This document shows, in pieces, positions 16,631 through 24,473 of a stretch of DNA of 64,000 nt (positions are counted from its first letter, which is position 1; each line of letters starts with the position of its first letter). The position numbers and the translations under genes are program-made. Below the pieces are notes generated by a model that made no database searches, was not told where the DNA came from, and saw nothing but the letters and a program-made list of their open reading frames with translations. Source of the stretch: Arthrobacter globiformis (GTDB taxonomy: Bacteria; Actinomycetota; Actinomycetes; Actinomycetales; Micrococcaceae); NCBI RefSeq assembly GCF_030818015.1, contig NZ_JAUSZX010000001.1, forward strand, positions 4,092,001-4,156,000, given 5' to 3'.

Positions 16631-18919
16631 TTACGGAGCCTTCGGTCGAAGCGCAACCAGCCAACCGGCCCACTCTCGAGCGGCGCTAAAGTTCCATGTC
16701 TTTGCGCCGCTTGGTCCCGCGATCGGCTGAATGCCGTCGGCAATTTCAAAGCGACGTGCGCCGGCCTCGACTGCCTGGGTCATGCCGGCCGGCGAGGTGA
16801 GGGTGACCGAGGCGGAGTTGACGCTCATGCATCCGACCAGCATCGCGTTCGCGGCTGTGGCCGTCACTGCCGGGACGGTTCCCGCAGATGCCGCCGCGCC
16901 GGACGCGGACGTGGCAGCGGTATCAAGCCCTGATGCGCCGGAATACCTTGCTATGCCCCCTCCGCTCGTCGTCGAAGTTGTCGTCCAGGAATAGCTCGCC
17001 GACTCGGACGCAGTGGCCACCTTGTAGTAGCCGTAGACTTTCGGGTTTGCGATGGCGGTCACCGCGGCCAGCCGTGTCCAACCAGCCGGGGCACCTGTCG
17101 CGGTGACGCTGCCGCCGTTCAGGGAGAGACAGCTGACGAGGACATCTCCCTGGGCCACATTGGCCGGCTTGGGAATCGAAAGCGTGGTGCTGGCTGCGGT
17201 GTTCGTGGCCTGGCTCACCGACCCGCGGACGATGCCGCCGCCGCCCGGGTCGCTGGGACTGACGCTCCAGGTCTGCGTCGCCGCCGTCGCATCGGTGTTC
17301 CCGGCTGCGTCAGTGGCCCAGACACTGAATGTGTGGGACCCCGTCGACAACCCGGTGTAGGCCTGGGGCGAGGTGCACGCCACGCGCGGCACACCATCCA
17401 GGCTGCACTGGAACGTCGAATTGGCTTCATTGGAGGTGAATGCGAAGGAGGCGCTGGTCGAGGTCGATGTCGCAGGTGGTCCCGACGTGATCGTAGTCTC
17501 CGGGGGCGTGGTGTCCCCCGGCGGCGTCGTCGTGTCCACAGTCCACGTATAGCTGGCGGGGGTCGGGTCAGCGCCGTTCTGGTCAGAGGCACGAACCCGG
17601 AAGGTATGCGCGCCATCGGACAGTCCTGTGTACGACACCGGACTGGTGCAGTTGGCGAATGCTGCAGAGTCAAGCGAGCAGGCGAAGGTCGCGCTGGTCG
17701 ATGTCGAGGTGAAGCTGAACTGGGCCGATGTGGAGCTCGTCGGGTTGGCCGGCCTGCTCGTGATCGTTGTGTCCGGGGGCGCTGGAGCGGGGGTCCCGGC
17801 CCCGATTTTGCGCGGGTCGTAGGCCGCATCGACGAGTAGAGCCGGCGTGTAGGCGGCAGCGATGGACTGCCACGGCACCGCCTTGAAGTTCTGGCGCTGC
17901 CCGCCGTCGTTGGCGGTGTCCTGTGTGACGAAAAATCCTTGGGGGAAGGGCGCGCCGACGCCGAAGTTGGTGACGTCTATCCCGTCCATGCCCGTGACAG
18001 CGTCGATCCCGTTCCCGGCCGGGATGGCGAAGGCTCCCAGCGGCCGGTTGTCATCGCGGGCGTAGACGTGGAATCGGTTGGAGCCCTGGCTCGCGGCCAG
18101 CAGATAACCGGCGCCGCCGCTACCGTAGTAGATGCTGATGCCCTTGATGTCCTGGACGATGTCGCCGCCTACCTCGGTGGTGCTGACAACTTTCGTCCCG
18201 GTAGTCGAGTCCCCGGGCTCGGCGCCGTAGCGCCAGATTCCGCCGATGTCCTCCTGCGCAATGTAGAGCCGCTTCATCTCATCATCCGCCACCAGGCCTT
18301 CGGTGTGGGCGGGACCGCTCACCGTCCAACTGCGCACTAGCCGGCCGGTAACTGATCCGGTGGAACCGTCAAGTTCCCACTGCTCGACTTTGCCGACATC
18401 GGTGACATAGACGTAGTACTTACCGGTGTCCGGGGAGTGGTAGAAGGAGAACCCGCGGGGCGTGGCGATGTTGGCAGTGGGGGCGAAGCTGCCGACCTTC
18501 GTCAGCGAGCGGTCCGCCTCGTTGACCTTGTAGAAGTCAAGGCTGCGTACGCGGTTCGAGGCACCGACCAGGCCGACGCGGCTGCCGCCGAGGGGGAAGT
18601 TGTAGCGGACATCAACATTGTTCATCCGTCCGTCGGGATAGTAGAACAACTCCCGCCCAGACAGGTCGTAGACGACAAGGCCGTGCCCGTCAGTGCTTTT
18701 GTCCGTGCCGATTATCGTGCTTTTCGACGGGTCGGTGGGATGGATCCAGATGGCGGGGTCGTCCGCGGCATCCCCCGTTCCGTGTATGGGGGCCGTCTCG
18801 ACTGTTGCGCTCACCTGCCCCACCGCGGCACTCGCGACCGGAGCGGCGAGCCCCACATGTAGTCCAGCGAGTAGTCCAGCCACCGTCAGCATGGAAGCAA
18901 ACTTCGATTTGTGTGTCAC
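16631..18919 (-). CDS. Secreted beta-propeller phytase with Ig-like repeats
   Basis: A 762-residue exported 3-phytase-type enzyme predicted to release phosphate from phytate outside the cell with calcium. Signal peptide residues 1-32 (GLHVGLAAPVASA). The propeller spans roughly 33-370 and has DDPAIWIHPTDPSKS, IGTDKS, GLVVYDLSGRE, NNVDVRYNF, EGLVADDE, YIAQEDIGGIWRY and IKGISIYYG, all beta-propeller phytase marks. Two Ig-like repeats follow (each with F-x-CSLD, CTSP and GSHTF or GAHTF), then a C-terminal beta domain of about 190 residues. The frame is open to 19000, but GTG 18919 has GGAGG at 6 bases and gives a proper signal peptide. No wall-sorting motif is seen at the end. Confidence 0.9.
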   Translation of the reverse strand: MTHKSKFASMLTVAGLLAGLHVGLAAPVASAAVGQVSATVETAPIHGTGDAADDPAIWIHPTDPSKSTIIGTDKSTDGHGLVVYDLSGRELFYYPDGRMNNVDVRYNFPLGGSRVGLVGASNRVRSLDFYKVNEADRSLTKVGSFAPTANIATPRGFSFYHSPDTGKYYVYVTDVGKVEQWELDGSTGSVTGRLVRSWTVSGPAHTEGLVADDEMKRLYIAQEDIGGIWRYGAEPGDSTTGTKVVSTTEVGGDIVQDIKGISIYYGSGGAGYLLAASQGSNRFHVYARDDNRPLGAFAIPAGNGIDAVTGMDGIDVTNFGVGAPFPQGFFVTQDTANDGGQRQNFKAVPWQSIAAAYTPALLVDAAYDPRKIGAGTPAPAPPDTTITSRPANPTSSTSAQFSFTSTSTSATFACSLDSAAFANCTSPVSYTGLSDGAHTFRVRASDQNGADPTPASYTWTVDTTTPPGDTTPPETTITSGPPATSTSTSASFAFTSNEANSTFQCSLDGVPRVACTSPQAYTGLSTGSHTFSVWATDAAGNTDATAATQTWSVSPSDPGGGGIVRGSVSQATNTAASTTLSIPKPANVAQGDVLVSCLSLNGGSVTATGAPAGWTRLAAVTAIANPKVYGYYKVATASESASYSWTTTSTTSGGGIARYSGASGLDTAATSASGAAASAGTVPAVTATAANAMLVGCMSVNSASVTLTSPAGMTQAVEAGARRFEIADGIQPIAGPSGAKTWNFSAAREWAGWLVALRPKAP

Positions 18920-19282
18920 TTCTGGCCTCCAAAGCTTGCCGCCCGCCCCTTGTTTCTTTGGACAACTCGGCACAGAGGGTCGATGACTAGCGGGAGACAA
19001 AGATCTATTCCACGCACCTTATAAAAACCTTGGGACACCCCCTTCATTTCCGATTGCAGGCTCCTCCCAGCTACACCGCCGGGTGCTGCGGACTGAGACT
19101 CCCGGCGCGCACACAGCATGGCCCCCAGGTGCGACCATCCGCCGTCACGGGCTCACACGGTCTGGAGCTGCCACTGGAAAGCGTCTGGCGGCCAGCTTCC
19201 GCTGCCGCTGCCGACACCGCCGGCAGCTGGTCTACATCGCCGACCTCGGCACCGCCGCCGGTCCCTCCGTTATTGATCATGT
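18920..19282. other. Intergenic, no intact gene
   Basis: Upstream region of the phytase gene. Open frames here have poor codon use. A run encoding RRQLVYIADLGTAA on the + strand at about 19217-19257 may be another fragment, but I cannot assign it. Confidence 0.3.
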
Positions 19283-19558
19283 TCAGCTCGGGGTGGCTGA
19301 AGAACTTCTCGCCCTCGCGAGGCCTTCGAGGACCAGGTCCAACCCGAATTCGAACTCCGCACCGTAGTCATAACCGGGTTTCATGACGTGCTCGACGGAG
19401 AATTCCACGAGGTGGGGATAGTCCTCGGCAGAATACTGACCCATCATCCGCTCAGCGACTTCGGTGACGGCTTCGGGGCCGTTGATTGGGCGTGGCCTCG
19501 GAGAGGGCGAAGCCGTAGACGTACGCGTCGATCAAGGCAAAGGCGTGGGCGCGCTGAT
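19283..19558 (-). pseudogene. TetR-family regulator, C-terminal remnant with frameshift
   Basis: On the minus strand the sequence encodes QRAHAFALIDAYVYGFALSEATP, then after a frame change INGPEAVTEVAERMM, YPHLVEFSVEHVMKPG and FGLDLVLEGLARAR, ending at a TGA at 19283-19285. This is a typical TetR ligand-binding C-terminus. The helix-turn-helix half is absent and a frameshift near 19482 breaks the rest. Confidence 0.7.
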
Positions 19559-19573
19559 AACCAAATTCACTGT

Positions 19574-19672
19574 TTAGGTGGCGGCGTCGGCTGGCTGACC
19601 CGCACCTACGGCCTGAGCCTGGACAACCTGGACTCCGTGGACGTCGTTACTGCCGATTGGCGGTACGCAAAC
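19574..19672 (+). pseudogene. FAD-linked oxidase fragment
   Basis: The + frame encodes LGGGVGWLTRTYGLS, LDNLDSVDVVTADWRYANT, which matches the FAD-binding region of berberine-bridge/6-hydroxynicotine-oxidase type enzymes. Only about 33 codons remain, and the sequence on both sides is unrelated. Confidence 0.65.
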
Positions 19673-19715
19673 ACCCCGCAGGGGTGCAGAGCCAGGCCAG
19701 ACGTGGTGCCCACTC

Positions 19716-19731
19716 CGGCAATATTCTGCCG
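19716..19731. promoter_or_regulatory. hipBA operator O1
   Basis: Palindrome CGGCAATATTCTGCCG. First of three similar sites before hipB; probable HipB binding site by position and symmetry. Confidence 0.6.
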
Positions 19732-19776
19732 ATCAGGCTGCCAGGCCGGGCGCCCGGACCCAGGGAGAGGCAAAAG

Positions 19777-19792
19777 CGGCAATATGTTGCCG
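19777..19792. promoter_or_regulatory. hipBA operator O2
   Basis: Palindrome CGGCAATATGTTGCCG, 61 bases after O1 start to start. Confidence 0.6.
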
Positions 19793-19836
19793 AAATGCGT
19801 CAAGTGGGGCAGACTGTGGTTCGGGAAGGTCGAAAA

Positions 19837-19852
19837 CGGCAACATCATGCCG
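19837..19852. promoter_or_regulatory. hipBA operator O3
   Basis: Palindrome CGGCAACATCATGCCG, 60 bases after O2 and 20 bases before the hipB start, where binding would block the promoter. Confidence 0.6.
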
Positions 19853-19871
19853 ATGAGAAGCGGGACGGATA

Positions 19872-20075
19872 GTGGAAGTAGGAGACGTAAAGGGCATCGG
19901 GCTGTCAGTCCGTTCGGCGCGTAAGGATGCAGGCCTGAACCAGAGCGACTTGGCCGATCTGGCCGGAGTCTCGGAGCGCACCGTCCGGGCCATCGAGACA
20001 GGCACCGGCAACCCCACGCTAGCAGCTGTCGTCTCTGTCGCGAACGTCCTCGGCCTGCACGTGGCGGCCGCGTAA
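19872..20075 (+). CDS. hipB: HipB-type antitoxin, helix-turn-helix repressor
   Basis: A 67-residue XRE-family protein. The helix-turn-helix covers LSVRSARKDAGLNQSDLADL and GVSERTVRAIETG. It should bind HipA, neutralise it, and repress its own operon through the three palindromes upstream. GTG 19872 is the likely start; a Shine-Dalgarno site is weak. Its TAA overlaps the hipA ATG by one base (TAATG), so the two are co-translated. Confidence 0.88.
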   Translation: MEVGDVKGIGLSVRSARKDAGLNQSDLADLAGVSERTVRAIETGTGNPTLAAVVSVANVLGLHVAAA

Positions 20076-21268
20076 TGGCCGGCGACCTGCAGCGACTGCG
20101 CTTCCTCCCGGCCGCCGACGTCTACAAACAGGGGGAGCTGGCAGGCCGACTGGCCAGGACCGAGAACGGCGGTACCGAGTTCACCTATGCCCCGGATTAC
20201 CTGAAGGCAGGGCTGCCCGGCATTGCCACCACACTGCCACCGGCAGAGGCGCCCATTGTCACGCACGGAGGCGGCCTGCCTGCGTTCTTCGCCGGCCTGC
20301 TGCCCGAAGGTCACCGGCTGACCGTGCTGAAGAACGCCGCCAAGACCAGCCTCGACGATGAGCTGACGCTGATCATGGCCGTCGGTGCCGACGTGCCAGG
20401 CGACGTGCAGATCGTCCCGGCAGGCGAAGCGCCAGCCGAGCCCGAGCCCCTGGCGGACACGACGGATCCGGCCGCCCTGGACTTCGCTGTCCTCGCCGAA
20501 GCGCTCGACCTGCACGGACTGCCCGGCGTTCAGCCCAAAGTCAGCGCTTCCATGCTGTCCGCGCCGCTGGCTTTGGGCAGCGGCAGATACATCCTCAAGA
20601 TGAACCCGCCCACGCACGCCAACCTTATCCAGAACGAGGCGGCCCACCTGGCTGCAGCGAAGGTGCTGAAAATCCCCACCGCGACCGCCAGTGTGGTCCA
20701 TGACAAAAACGGGTTGCCCGGCCTGCTCGTCACGCGCTTTGACCGGGTCAGTGACGGCGGGCAGTGGATGCACCTGCCAATGGAGGACGGAGCGCAGGTT
20801 TTGGGACTGCCGCCGGCATCAAAGTACAACGTGGCTGCCGAAGAGGTGGTCACAGCCCTTGCCGGGGTATCCAAGGCCCCAGCGGTGGCCGCCCGGAACC
20901 TGTACCTGCAGTTTTTGTTCGCCTGGCTTACCGGCAACGGGGACCTGCACGCCAAGAACGTGGCCGTCCTGGGCGGCCGGAACGGCGGCTACGTCGTCGC
21001 GCCCATCTATGACGTGCCCTGCACGCTCATCTACGGCGACATCACCATGGCACTGCCGATCGCGGGCAAATCGAAGAACCTGAGGGCGCGGCACTGGGCC
21101 GAGTTCGCAGCCGAGATCGGCCTGCCGCAGAGGGCCGCCGCATCGGCCAACGCCGCCGCCCTCAAGGCCGCAGCCTCCGTGGATCTCGAAACACTGCCGT
21201 TCCACGGGTCCCCACTAAACCGGGCCGTAAGGGAGCTGCGCCACCGCCGGGCGGAACTAACCGGTTAG
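20075..21268 (+). CDS. hipA: HipA-type serine/threonine kinase toxin
   Basis: A 397-residue HipA-family kinase. In E. coli HipA phosphorylates glutamyl-tRNA synthetase and causes dormancy; targets vary between families. The N-terminal subdomain (GGLPAFFAGLLPEG) is followed by the regulatory loop QPKVS (153-157, Ser157 the likely autophosphorylation site), the ATP-binding lysine in YILKMN (about 175), the catalytic GNGDLHAKN (287-295; D290, N295) and the metal-binding IYDVP (D313). All key residues are intact, so it is probably active. Its 3' end overlaps the AraC-type gene by 4 bases on the other strand. Confidence 0.92.
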   Translation: MAGDLQRLRFLPAADVYKQGELAGRLARTENGGTEFTYAPDYLKAGLPGIATTLPPAEAPIVTHGGGLPAFFAGLLPEGHRLTVLKNAAKTSLDDELTLIMAVGADVPGDVQIVPAGEAPAEPEPLADTTDPAALDFAVLAEALDLHGLPGVQPKVSASMLSAPLALGSGRYILKMNPPTHANLIQNEAAHLAAAKVLKIPTATASVVHDKNGLPGLLVTRFDRVSDGGQWMHLPMEDGAQVLGLPPASKYNVAAEEVVTALAGVSKAPAVAARNLYLQFLFAWLTGNGDLHAKNVAVLGGRNGGYVVAPIYDVPCTLIYGDITMALPIAGKSKNLRARHWAEFAAEIGLPQRAAASANAAALKAAASVDLETLPFHGSPLNRAVRELRHRRAELTG

Positions 21269-22062
21269 GACCCGTCGCCTGCAACCGCCCGCCGGTACGT
21301 GCTCGGGGTGAAGCCCAGGTACTTCTGAAAGTCATTCGTCAGGTGTGCGTGGTCGGCGTACCCGAGCTCGGCGGCTATCGCTGCCAAATCCGCTGAAGCA
21401 TCCATTCGCGTCCGCTCGGCAGCGTCCTGAAGCCTTCGACGGCGGATCAGCGCGGCAGGGCTGAGGCCGATGTACTTCTTGGCCACACGCTGCAGGGTCC
21501 GCTGCGAAACCGCCAGCGCAACCGCCGCGTCCTCGACCCGGACCACCGAGGCGTCCGAACCGATGAGGTCCATCAGCCGGTTGGCCAGCAACGCCTCCCC
21601 GGACACCGTGGGCCCTGCAACGCAAGCCAGCCACCCCGCGAAGGCATCCACTGCCCGCGCGCGGCGAGTCTCGCCGTCGTGCGTGTTCATGGCCTCCGAG
21701 ACGGAAAGGTGCAGTCCTTCCGCGGCCACAGCCATCTCCGTGTCCCGCAGGCCGGAGGGATCGTCGGTGAACAGCGGCACGGCCGCGGGCCGCAGCAGCG
21801 CACCGACCGCCCAGCCCCGTCCGGCCAAGTCCTGATAGGCGGCCCGGGTAGTCGGACCGGAGAAGACCACGCCGTCGGGCTGCACCACCAGGTTGGAGCC
21901 GGGGTACGCGATCAGGTGCTGGCGGGATGTGCGGCCGGGCTCGATGTTCCACTCCGGAATCCAGAACCACTGGACCAGGTCCGCCACGGAGGCCGGCGCT
22001 GGAAGGCGGTGAAAACTGGGAAGCCGGGCCGGGTAAAGGATCCCCTTGTACGAACTCTCCAC
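21265..22062 (-). CDS. AraC-family transcriptional regulator
   Basis: A 265-residue regulator. The N-terminal half (LVQWFWIPEWNIEPGRTSRQHLIAYPGSNLV) is of the DUF6597-like type found in many actinobacterial AraC proteins, with no known ligand. The C-terminal AraC DNA-binding domain includes LAVSQRTLQRVAKKYIGLSPAALIRRRR and ELGYADHAHLTNDFQKYLGFTPSTYRR. GTG 22062 preceded by AGGGGA is the likely start, though the frame is open to 22113. It is divergent from the VOC gene at 22128 and may control it. Confidence 0.85.
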   Translation of the reverse strand: MESSYKGILYPARLPSFHRLPAPASVADLVQWFWIPEWNIEPGRTSRQHLIAYPGSNLVVQPDGVVFSGPTTRAAYQDLAGRGWAVGALLRPAAVPLFTDDPSGLRDTEMAVAAEGLHLSVSEAMNTHDGETRRARAVDAFAGWLACVAGPTVSGEALLANRLMDLIGSDASVVRVEDAAVALAVSQRTLQRVAKKYIGLSPAALIRRRRLQDAAERTRMDASADLAAIAAELGYADHAHLTNDFQKYLGFTPSTYRRAVAGDGS

Positions 22063-22127
22063 AGGTCCCCTCAGACTGTCGCGAATCTCCAAGCGCCGCC
22101 GCTGACGGGGCACGTAGCGTCATAGAC

Positions 22128-22640
22128 ATGACAGATACTACAAGCACCGAATCGACCACGGCCGCCCACGGAGAGCACACCACGCACGGAATTCCGAATG
22201 GCCTGACGAGCCTCACGCCGTTCCTTGCTGTGACCAACGCCCGGGAAGCGATCGCCTTCTACAAGGACGTGTTCGGCGCCCGCGTGGTCGGCGCCACGGA
22301 GATGGGCGGAGTAGTGGTTCACGCGGAACTCGACTTCGGGAACGGCCACCTCCAGCTCGGCGAACCCAACCCGGAATACCATCTGGTTCCGGCGCCGGAG
22401 GGTGAAAATGACTGCTACTCCCTTGGCCTCTACTGCCCTGACGCAGACACCCTGGTGCAGCGCGCAGTGCAGGCCGGAGCCACGGTCCGCGAGCCACTGG
22501 CCACGTTTGTCTCAGGTGACCGTTACGCCAGCATCCGGGACCCCTTCGGCGTCCGCTGGTCTGTCATGACCCGCGTGGAAGACCTCTCCGAAGAGGAATG
22601 CAACCGCCGGGTCGAAGAATGGGCGGCGCAGCAGGGCTAA
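22128..22640 (+). CDS. VOC family protein (PhnB/YdeE-like)
   Basis: A 170-residue glyoxalase-fold protein: LTPFLAVTNAREAIAFYKDVFGARVVG, HAELDFGNGHLQLGEP, and VQRAVQAGATVREPLATFVSGDRYASIRDPFGVRW. Enzymatic role unknown. There is no ribosome binding site; instead TAGCGT at 22115-22120 lies 7 bases before the ATG, so the mRNA is probably leaderless. The divergent AraC gene suggests paired regulation. Confidence 0.85.
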   Translation: MTDTTSTESTTAAHGEHTTHGIPNGLTSLTPFLAVTNAREAIAFYKDVFGARVVGATEMGGVVVHAELDFGNGHLQLGEPNPEYHLVPAPEGENDCYSLGLYCPDADTLVQRAVQAGATVREPLATFVSGDRYASIRDPFGVRWSVMTRVEDLSEEECNRRVEEWAAQQG

Positions 22641-22683
22641 CGCTGGTGCCGGTCCGTCCGTGGTGGGAGCGCCGCGCACCCGG

Positions 22684-22806
22684 TCAGCCTTGCCGCGCTT
22701 TCATCCGCGGGTTTTTCTTGTTGATGACGAAGGTGCGGCCGCGGCGGCGAACAATCTGGGCGCCCGGTATTTTTTTCAGCGCCCGCAGCGAGTTTCGTAC
22801 TTTCAT
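22684..22806 (-). CDS. rpmJ: 50S ribosomal protein L36, zinc-free paralogue
   Basis: A 40-residue basic protein beginning [15 protein letters not shown] and ending [12 protein letters not shown]. It lacks all four zinc-binding cysteine/histidine ligands of the standard L36, so it is the C-minus paralogue made under zinc starvation. Its ATG overlaps the stop of the broken cobW gene (ATGA) and shares its Zur-box promoter. AGGAG lies 6 bases before the start. Confidence 0.88.
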   Translation of the reverse strand: MKVRNSLRALKKIPGAQIVRRRGRTFVINKKNPRMKARQG

Positions 22807-23275
22807 GAGTTGCTCCTTTGTGTTGTTTCGGTAGTCGGGTTCAGGTCGAAGGGGTCTTGGATGGTGCCGGGGCTGGAGGCCATCTCCGCTTCGGTCAGTT
22901 CGCAGCCGGTGAGCAGCGCAGCGATTTCGGTGGCGTCCACCTCATCGCCTGTGACCCGATGCCTTGAACGGCGATCCTGCAAATCTGGTGCTGATGCCAC
23001 CCAGAGCCGGCCGCGGAGCCAGCAGGATCCTTCAGCGAGGGACGCCAGGGCGTGGCGGAAGCGTCCAGGCGCACGGTACAGCTAAGGCATCCGTGTTCCA
23101 GTAGCGACTCTTCCCGCTCAAGGCGGCGGCCCTCTTTGAAGGTCCTGCGGATGACGAGCCCGTCATCCAAGAGATCGTGGAATACGACAAGGGCGTCCGG
23201 GGAATCCGCAGCCAAGGCCGCACAGGCCGTCTGCCGGCTGAAAACATCCAGGGAGCTCACAACGGTTACGCGCAT
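22803..23275 (-). pseudogene. CobW/COG0523 GTPase, decayed
   Basis: The first 50 codons read like an intact zinc-responsive CobW-family protein (RVTVVSSLDVFSRQTACAAL, RREESLLEHGCLSCTVRLD, with the CxxC metal site), but about two thirds of the gene including the GTPase motifs after it is gone. A frame change leads to a C-terminal piece [21 protein letters not shown] and [13 protein letters not shown]. The expected full length is about 350-400 residues. The promoter and the downstream rpmJ are intact. Confidence 0.75.
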
Positions 23276-23290
23276 GCCAGAAAGGCTACA

Positions 23291-23305
23291 TGAGAATGAT
23301 TCTCA
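23291..23305. promoter_or_regulatory. Zur box
   Basis: TGAGAATGATTCTCA is a perfect 7-1-7 palindrome matching the actinobacterial Zur consensus TGANAATGATTNTCA. It ends 16 bases before the cobW remnant start, so zinc-loaded Zur should repress the cobW'-rpmJ unit. Confidence 0.85.
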
Positions 23306-23401
23306 TGTACAAGCAGAGCGCCCATCGCAAGGTTTTCCCACGCTGCCCTGCTTAGCATCGGAGGTGTCATTCCGGTCTGGGCCCTTTGGAGGCAGGCGCC
23401 A

Positions 23402-23557
23402 ATGAATCTTCTCGGGCTCACGGACCTTTACCACGCGGTCCACATCACGGGACTGGCAACATCCTGGGCCGCAGGCGGCCACGTCCTCGGCGGTCGGGCG
23501 CTTCGCGGCCCAGGGACTATTGCGGTTCTGACCGCACGACTGCCGGGGCCCCGATGA
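23402..23557 (+). CDS. Small ORF coupled to secreted protein gene
   Basis: A 51-codon frame (MNLLGLTDLYHAVHITGLA at the start, ending LTARLPGPR). GGAGG lies 9 bases before the ATG, and its TGA overlaps the ATG of the next gene as ATGA. That arrangement suggests it is translated, either as a leader that couples translation or as a short protein. I recognise no family. Confidence 0.45.
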   Translation: MNLLGLTDLYHAVHITGLATSWAAGGHVLGGRALRGPGTIAVLTARLPGPR

Positions 23558-24465
23558 AAGCCGGACGAACCCTCGTCGTTGCCTGTCTTTTGTTCGCTTG
23601 GCAGGTTGCCCAGGTCCAAGCGGCAAGCGCAGGGGGTTCCCCGCCGCCTGACCACGCCGTGCTGGGCTACGACATCTCCTGGCCCCAGTGCGGCAGCGAT
23701 CTTCCGGAACCTAAGGGGTTCGCCGTCATCGGCGTAAACGGCGGGCGGCCGAACACCACGAACCCCTGCCTGGCCGCGCAGCTGACCTGGGCAGCCCGCT
23801 TTTCGGGTCCGGCGAAGAGGACCCCCGTGGCACTGTATGTCAATACAGCCAATCCCGGAGCCGCAGCCCACTGGTGGCCCAGATCAAACGCCTATCGGGG
23901 AGCCAACGTCAGAAACCCCTACGGGGAGTGCCACGGCACCGACACCGCGGCCTGTGCGTACATGTACGGGTATGCCATGGCCTACGACGACGTCAACCAC
24001 CGCGGCGTCACCGATGCCGCGCACCATATCTGGTGGTTGGATGTGGAAACCGGGAACAGCTGGTCACCCGACCGTGCAGCCAACGCCGCAGATTTGGAGG
24101 GCATGACCGCATACCTGCAGAGCATCGGAGCAGAAGTGGGCATCTATTCCACCACCTACCAGTTCCGCGAAATTGCCGGCACCGTTGGTCCCGGCAGCAA
24201 CCTGAACAAACTCAACAGCTGGATCGCCGGGGCAACCTCCAGAGCCTCTGCCCGGGCCTACTGTTCCTCTCCGCCCCTCACATCCGGCGGAACCGTTGCA
24301 CTAACGCAGTTCACCGCGGGACGTTTCGACTACGACTACCCATGCCTTCCCATCCCGTCGAAGCCTCCGGCGACACCGCCGAAACCCCGGCATCCACCGG
24401 ATCCGCCGAAAGCCCTGGATCGGCCGGATCCACCCCGCGCGCCATCATTCATGCGCTTCTACTAG
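23554..24465 (+). CDS. Secreted GH25/DUF1906-like protein
   Basis: A 303-residue exported protein. Residues 1-25 form a signal peptide (LVVACLLFAWQVAQVQAAS). The mature domain starts with GYDISWPQCG and includes FAVIGVNGGRP, WWLDVETGNSW, VGIYSTTYQFREI and WIAGATS, typical of a TIM-barrel group related to GH25 lysozymes that is widespread in actinobacteria but mostly uncharacterised. WWLDVE offers the acidic residues expected in a glycosidase. The C-terminus is a Pro-rich, Asp/Lys-containing tail of about 35 residues. No wall-binding motif is seen. Confidence 0.75.
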   Translation: MKAGRTLVVACLLFAWQVAQVQAASAGGSPPPDHAVLGYDISWPQCGSDLPEPKGFAVIGVNGGRPNTTNPCLAAQLTWAARFSGPAKRTPVALYVNTANPGAAAHWWPRSNAYRGANVRNPYGECHGTDTAACAYMYGYAMAYDDVNHRGVTDAAHHIWWLDVETGNSWSPDRAANAADLEGMTAYLQSIGAEVGIYSTTYQFREIAGTVGPGSNLNKLNSWIAGATSRASARAYCSSPPLTSGGTVALTQFTAGRFDYDYPCLPIPSKPPATPPKPRHPPDPPKALDRPDPPRAPSFMRFY

Positions 24466-24473
24466 ACCGGGAA

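Noticed and set aside
19716-19852. CRISPR-like array
   Set aside because: Only three short palindromes with unrelated, non-uniform DNA between them; no cas genes. Operators explain them better.
19872-21268. Possible complete mobile element around hipBA
   Set aside because: No transposase, integrase, terminal inverted repeats or target duplications were found; only decayed flanking genes.
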